DNA of 64,000 bases, taken from Nocardioides furvisabuli. Lineage in GTDB: Bacteria; Actinomycetota; Actinomycetes; Propionibacteriales; Nocardioidaceae. Below the pieces are notes generated by a model. It did not search any database and was not told where the DNA came from. It saw only the letters and a program-made list of their open reading frames with translations. The translations under genes were made by a program, and so were the position numbers. Below, piece after piece: positions 61,445-64,000 of the stretch. Each line of letters opens with the position of its first letter. Position 1 is the first letter of the stretch. The stretch lies in assembly GCF_021083185.1 (NCBI RefSeq), contig NZ_JAIGQB010000004.1:62001-126000 (forward strand). The letters run 5' to 3'.

Positions 61445-62110
61445 GTGCGCATCGGGACCTGGAACCTCGCCGGCCGCTGGTCGGACGCCCACCTCGCCCT
61501 CCTGCTCGAGGCTGACTGCGACGTCTGGCTGCTGACCGAGGTCAACGAGCGGACCAGCCTGCCGGCCTACGCACTGCACCTCACGCAGTCACGGATGGCA
61601 GCGCGTCGGCGATGGGCCGGGGTCGCCAGCCGTCTGCCGATGGCATCCCTCCCCGACCCTCACCCGGCGAGCGCGGCCGCCCAGGTCGGCGCGACGACGT
61701 ACGTCAGCTCGATCCTTCCGTGGAAAGGTTGTCGGCCCGTCCCGCCATGGGTCGGACCCAAGCACGCCGACAAGACCGCCCACACGGTCGAGGACCTGCT
61801 CCTCCGCCTGCGCGCAGTCGACGCACTCGTCTGGGGTGGCGACTGGAACCACGCTCTCAGCGGCAAGGAGTACGCCGGATCGCTGGGCGGCAGGACGGTC
61901 GTCCTCGACGCTGTCGACCAGCTCGGTCTGGCCGTTCCCACCGCCGACCTGCCCCACCCGATCGACGGCCTGCTCAGCATCGACCACGTTGCCGTCCCGC
62001 GCGGCACCGCGACCACGGCGTCGCGCATCTCGGCGGAGCACGACGGCAAGCGACTGTCCGACCACGACGCCTACGTGATCGAGGCCTCCACCACCTCGGT
62101 GGTCGAATAG
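61445..62110 (+). CDS. Endonuclease/exonuclease/phosphatase family protein
   Basis: This 221-residue protein has the EEP motifs TWNLAG at the N-terminus, a glutamate in LLTEVNERT, GDWNHAL, IDHVAV and the closing SDHDAYV, so its metal-dependent phosphoesterase site looks complete. No signal peptide is visible. The substrate could be nucleic acid or a phospholipid headgroup. The GTG start lies 38 bp after the immunity gene, which may place it in the same transcript. It ends 20 bp from the convergent HNH pseudogene. Confidence 0.82.
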   Translation: MRIGTWNLAGRWSDAHLALLLEADCDVWLLTEVNERTSLPAYALHLTQSRMAARRRWAGVASRLPMASLPDPHPASAAAQVGATTYVSSILPWKGCRPVPPWVGPKHADKTAHTVEDLLLRLRAVDALVWGGDWNHALSGKEYAGSLGGRTVVLDAVDQLGLAVPTADLPHPIDGLLSIDHVAVPRGTATTASRISAEHDGKRLSDHDAYVIEASTTSVVE

Positions 62111-62130
62111 CGACGAGTACCCCCGTCGGC

Positions 62131-63354
62131 CTACGTCCGTCTGGTGAAGCTGACGGTGTTGTCGGCGTGGATCGTCATGGCGTACGTCGCGTCGTGCGCG
62201 AGCCGGTGGTGTCGCGGGCACAGGAGCCGGCCGTTGGCGAGGTCGGTCAACCCGCCGCGGGACCAGGGGTCGTCGTGGTGAGCGTGACACCCCGACGCTG
62301 AGGTCTCGCACCCGCGAGCGGTGCAGCCGCCGTCGCGCAGGCCGAGCGCGATGCGCTGGGGTTTGGCGAAGAGCCGCGCCGCACGCCCGAGGTCGAGCGG
62401 CTGGGACTTCGTGTCGAGCACGGCCGGGATGATCCCGGCCTCGCACGCCAACCGCCGTGCCTGGCCTGCAGACATCCGGGTGCCGTCGTCCAGCAGCGCG
62501 GTCGCGCTCTCGGCGAGCAGCTGCTCGATCGTCATCGTCACCACGACGGTGGCGTTCACCCCCGCGGTCTGCGGGGTCGCGTCGGCCGGGTAGCGCTCGA
62601 CGTACTCGACCTACGCCTCCCCCAGACGGCGGCGCAGCGGCTTCCACCCGCCCGACTCGTCACGCAGCTCGTCCTCGGTGTGGCGGGCCGGGTTCGCCAG
62701 CGCCAGCAGGTGCCGCTTCAACATCGCACCGACGTGGGACGGCACCACGAAGGTCCCGCGACACCGACCCTCGCCGTCGTCGGACATCGTCAAGTCCACC
62801 GAAGCAGCGGCACGCCGCTCCTCCGCCTCCAGCACGGCAGCCTCGTGGGACTCCCCCACCTCGGGCGCGACCACGTCGAGGATCCGCTTCCCGATCTGCT
62901 TCAGCTCGCGCGCGTCGTGCTGCCGCGCGAGCCGCAGCAGCGCCTCCTCCGCGTCCTCACGGACAGCAGGGTCGACATGGGGAGGGAGCGCGTCGACCGC
63001 CTCCACCACCACCCGCGCCTGCTCGGTCCGCAGCGCACCGGAGGTCAACGCCGTCGCGACCCACGGATGCTGCTCGAGCGCCCGCCCCAGCGCCAGGTCG
63101 CGGCGCGCCTCGCGCCGCGTCGTCCTGGTCTCGACCGCCAGCCACGCCGCCGCATCACGCAACCCGTGCGCCACAGCCACGTCATCGGACGCGCCCAGCA
63201 CCCGCGCGAGCAGCGCATCCAGCTGCGAACGCACCTCGGTCAGCGCCACCAACGCCGACTGCTTCTCCCCCGCCGACATGAACGCCGGCTCAACCGACGC
63301 CACACCCTTGAGCGCCACGCCGAGGTCGTCGGCACACTCGATGATCGGATGCAC
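62131..63354 (-). pseudogene. DUF222/HNH endonuclease gene broken by one amber codon
   Basis: The frame from GTG at 63354 encodes a DUF222 domain (for example DAAAWLAVETRTTRREARRDL) and reaches TAG at 62611-62613 just after PLRRRLGEA. The same frame continues with VEYVERYPADATPQ and an intact HNH domain, CTARGCETSASGCHAHHDDP and RLLCPRHHRLAHD, to 62131. Without the TAG the product would be about 407 residues, normal for the family. These nucleases are abundant in actinobacteria, often in mobile regions. A downstream ATG at 62559 could still yield an HNH fragment. Confidence 0.85.
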
Positions 63355-63620
63355 CAGGCCACCTCCTCGCACGCACTCACAGGTCCCCGCCCGGGATCGG
63401 GCGGCACGGGAGAGGCATGACTGGTGGCACCGTTGCCAGGTCGTCACCCGAGAGCCGCAAGGCATCCCGCCAGCACCACGACGGGTTCTATGGATGACTG
63501 TCCCGATCCCGGGATCCCTGTCACCTCAGACGAGGGATCCGTTCCGGACCGGCGTGCTCACGCCATCGTACACCTGTTCGAATACGGCCACAAGAGGCAA
63601 GCTGGCAATAAAGGGCGAGT
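63355..63620. other. Intergenic region without a recognisable gene
   Basis: No convincing coding sequence is visible. A short palindrome (GATCCCGGGATC near 63508-63519) and GAGGGATCC nearby share words with the BamHI-like stems elsewhere but do not form the 82-bp element. The segment separates the broken HNH gene from the IS30 remnant and is less GC-rich around 63560-63620 than its surroundings. Confidence 0.4.
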
Positions 63621-63750
63621 TCAAACGGCTGATGCAACGAGCCTCTTGTTGAGGGATTGGCCAGGAGTCTGCCACTCGAGGGTCTTGCGGGGTTGGGTGT
63701 TGAGCTGCAGCGCGACAGCGTCGCACTCGGTGTCGGTGAGGTGACGCAGG
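63621..63750 (-). mobile_element. IS30-family transposase remnant
   Basis: Read on the minus strand, the last 40 or so codons before the TGA at 63621-63623 give LTDTECDAVALQLNTQPRKT then LEWQTPGQSLNKRLV. LNTxPRKTLxWxTPxxxL is the conserved end of IS30-family transposases. Upstream of about 63750 the similarity stops abruptly, so only the 3' end remains. The outer end of the element probably lies within about 20 bp of the stop; the terminal repeat could not be verified. Confidence 0.75.
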
Positions 63751-64000
63751 CGAGCAGCTGCAGCACCGCGACACCGGCCTCCTCGTCCACCATCGCGTGG
63801 GAGTCGTCCAGCAACCGCGATCGACGCTGGTGAGACGGAGCCCGCCGCAGGGGCCCGCGGGACGATCTGGACAACGCGGGCGGGACCTTCGTCCCCGCCG
63901 CCAAGGTCCCATCGCCCCTGACGACGGACGGCGATCCCGACGACCCTCGAGGTGGAGCGAGCACGCTCCCTCGGCGCAGGTCGCGCCGCGCCCCCACACC
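63751..64000. other. Right edge, no gene assigned
   Basis: Long open frames exist on both strands, as everywhere at this GC content, but none has a recognisable motif or a consistent start. The segment may contain further debris of a mobile region, since it adjoins the IS30 remnant. Nothing further can be supported. Confidence 0.35.

Noticed and set aside
63495..63545. Third copy of the 82-bp repeat, suggested by GATCCCGGGATCCC and GAGGGATCC
   Set aside because: The GTTGTCAGGC units and the 11-bp stem are absent; only short GGATCC-type words are shared.
63575..63600. tRNA gene suggested by GTTCGAATAC
   Set aside because: No acceptor, D or anticodon stems fit around the T-loop-like word.

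Overview
The window comes from a high-GC actinobacterial chromosome, most likely Nocardioides or another member of the Nocardioidaceae. The support is very high G+C throughout, many GTG starts, ATGA-coupled operons, actinobacterial families (a LigC and LigD-type polymerase pair, DUF3000, HemQ, a four-gene conservon, WS/DGAT acyltransferase, a DUF222 HNH nuclease), and intergenic repeats containing GGTCGAGCAGCC and TATCGAGACC, which I associate with this family from memory. I could run no similarity search, so the genus is an inference. No rRNA, tRNA, CRISPR array or complete insertion sequence was recognised.

0-4.4 kb: two interleaved ABC-2 exporter pairs, then ligC and a small coupled gene. 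4.5-9.7 kb: a sulfotransferase and a large glycosyltransferase-Stealth fusion lie between ligC and its usual partner, a LigD-like polymerase. 9.8-17.3 kb: msrB, a lipoprotein, the coproporphyrin heme genes hemQ-hemY and hemE (with an NYN-LOTUS protein between them), DUF3000 and ribonuclease D. 17.3-24.5 kb: a solute-binding lipoprotein, a PemK-like protein, an unknown gene, the helicase HrpA and a one-helix membrane protein.

24.5-29.2 kb: a YCII/DGPF protein with its ECF42-type sigma factor, a two-component system, a 31-bp tandem repeat and a DUF402 gene. 29.1-39.1 kb: ThrE-like exporter, glutamate-cysteine ligase, WS/DGAT, an orphan DNA methyltransferase, a secreted phosphodiester glycosidase, a lipoprotein, a RelA-type synthetase and a calcium/proton antiporter. 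39.1-44.8 kb: a complete conservon (cvnA-B-C-D) with a solute-binding lipoprotein attached at its end.

45-53.5 kb: a secreted endonuclease I, an AIM24 protein, an iron-sulfur photolyase, a TUDOR-like protein, an XRE-cupin regulator facing an oxidoreductase-methyltransferase fusion across an AT-rich palindrome, TspO, gluconokinase and gluconate permease. 53.5-64 kb: three WXG100-like proteins, a metzincin-like protease, MOSC, a secreted nuclease, a serine hydrolase, a P-loop kinase, a polymorphic toxin with a colicin D-type tRNase domain plus immunity gene, an EEP-family hydrolase, an HNH nuclease gene broken by one amber codon, and an IS30 transposase remnant at the edge.

The most interesting items are the toxin-immunity pair and the upstream sequence block it shares with the WXG100-like genes 6 kb away; an 82-bp repeat found twice, each time just downstream of a gene and in that gene's orientation; and the AT-rich operator in front of the oxidoreductase-methyltransferase fusion.
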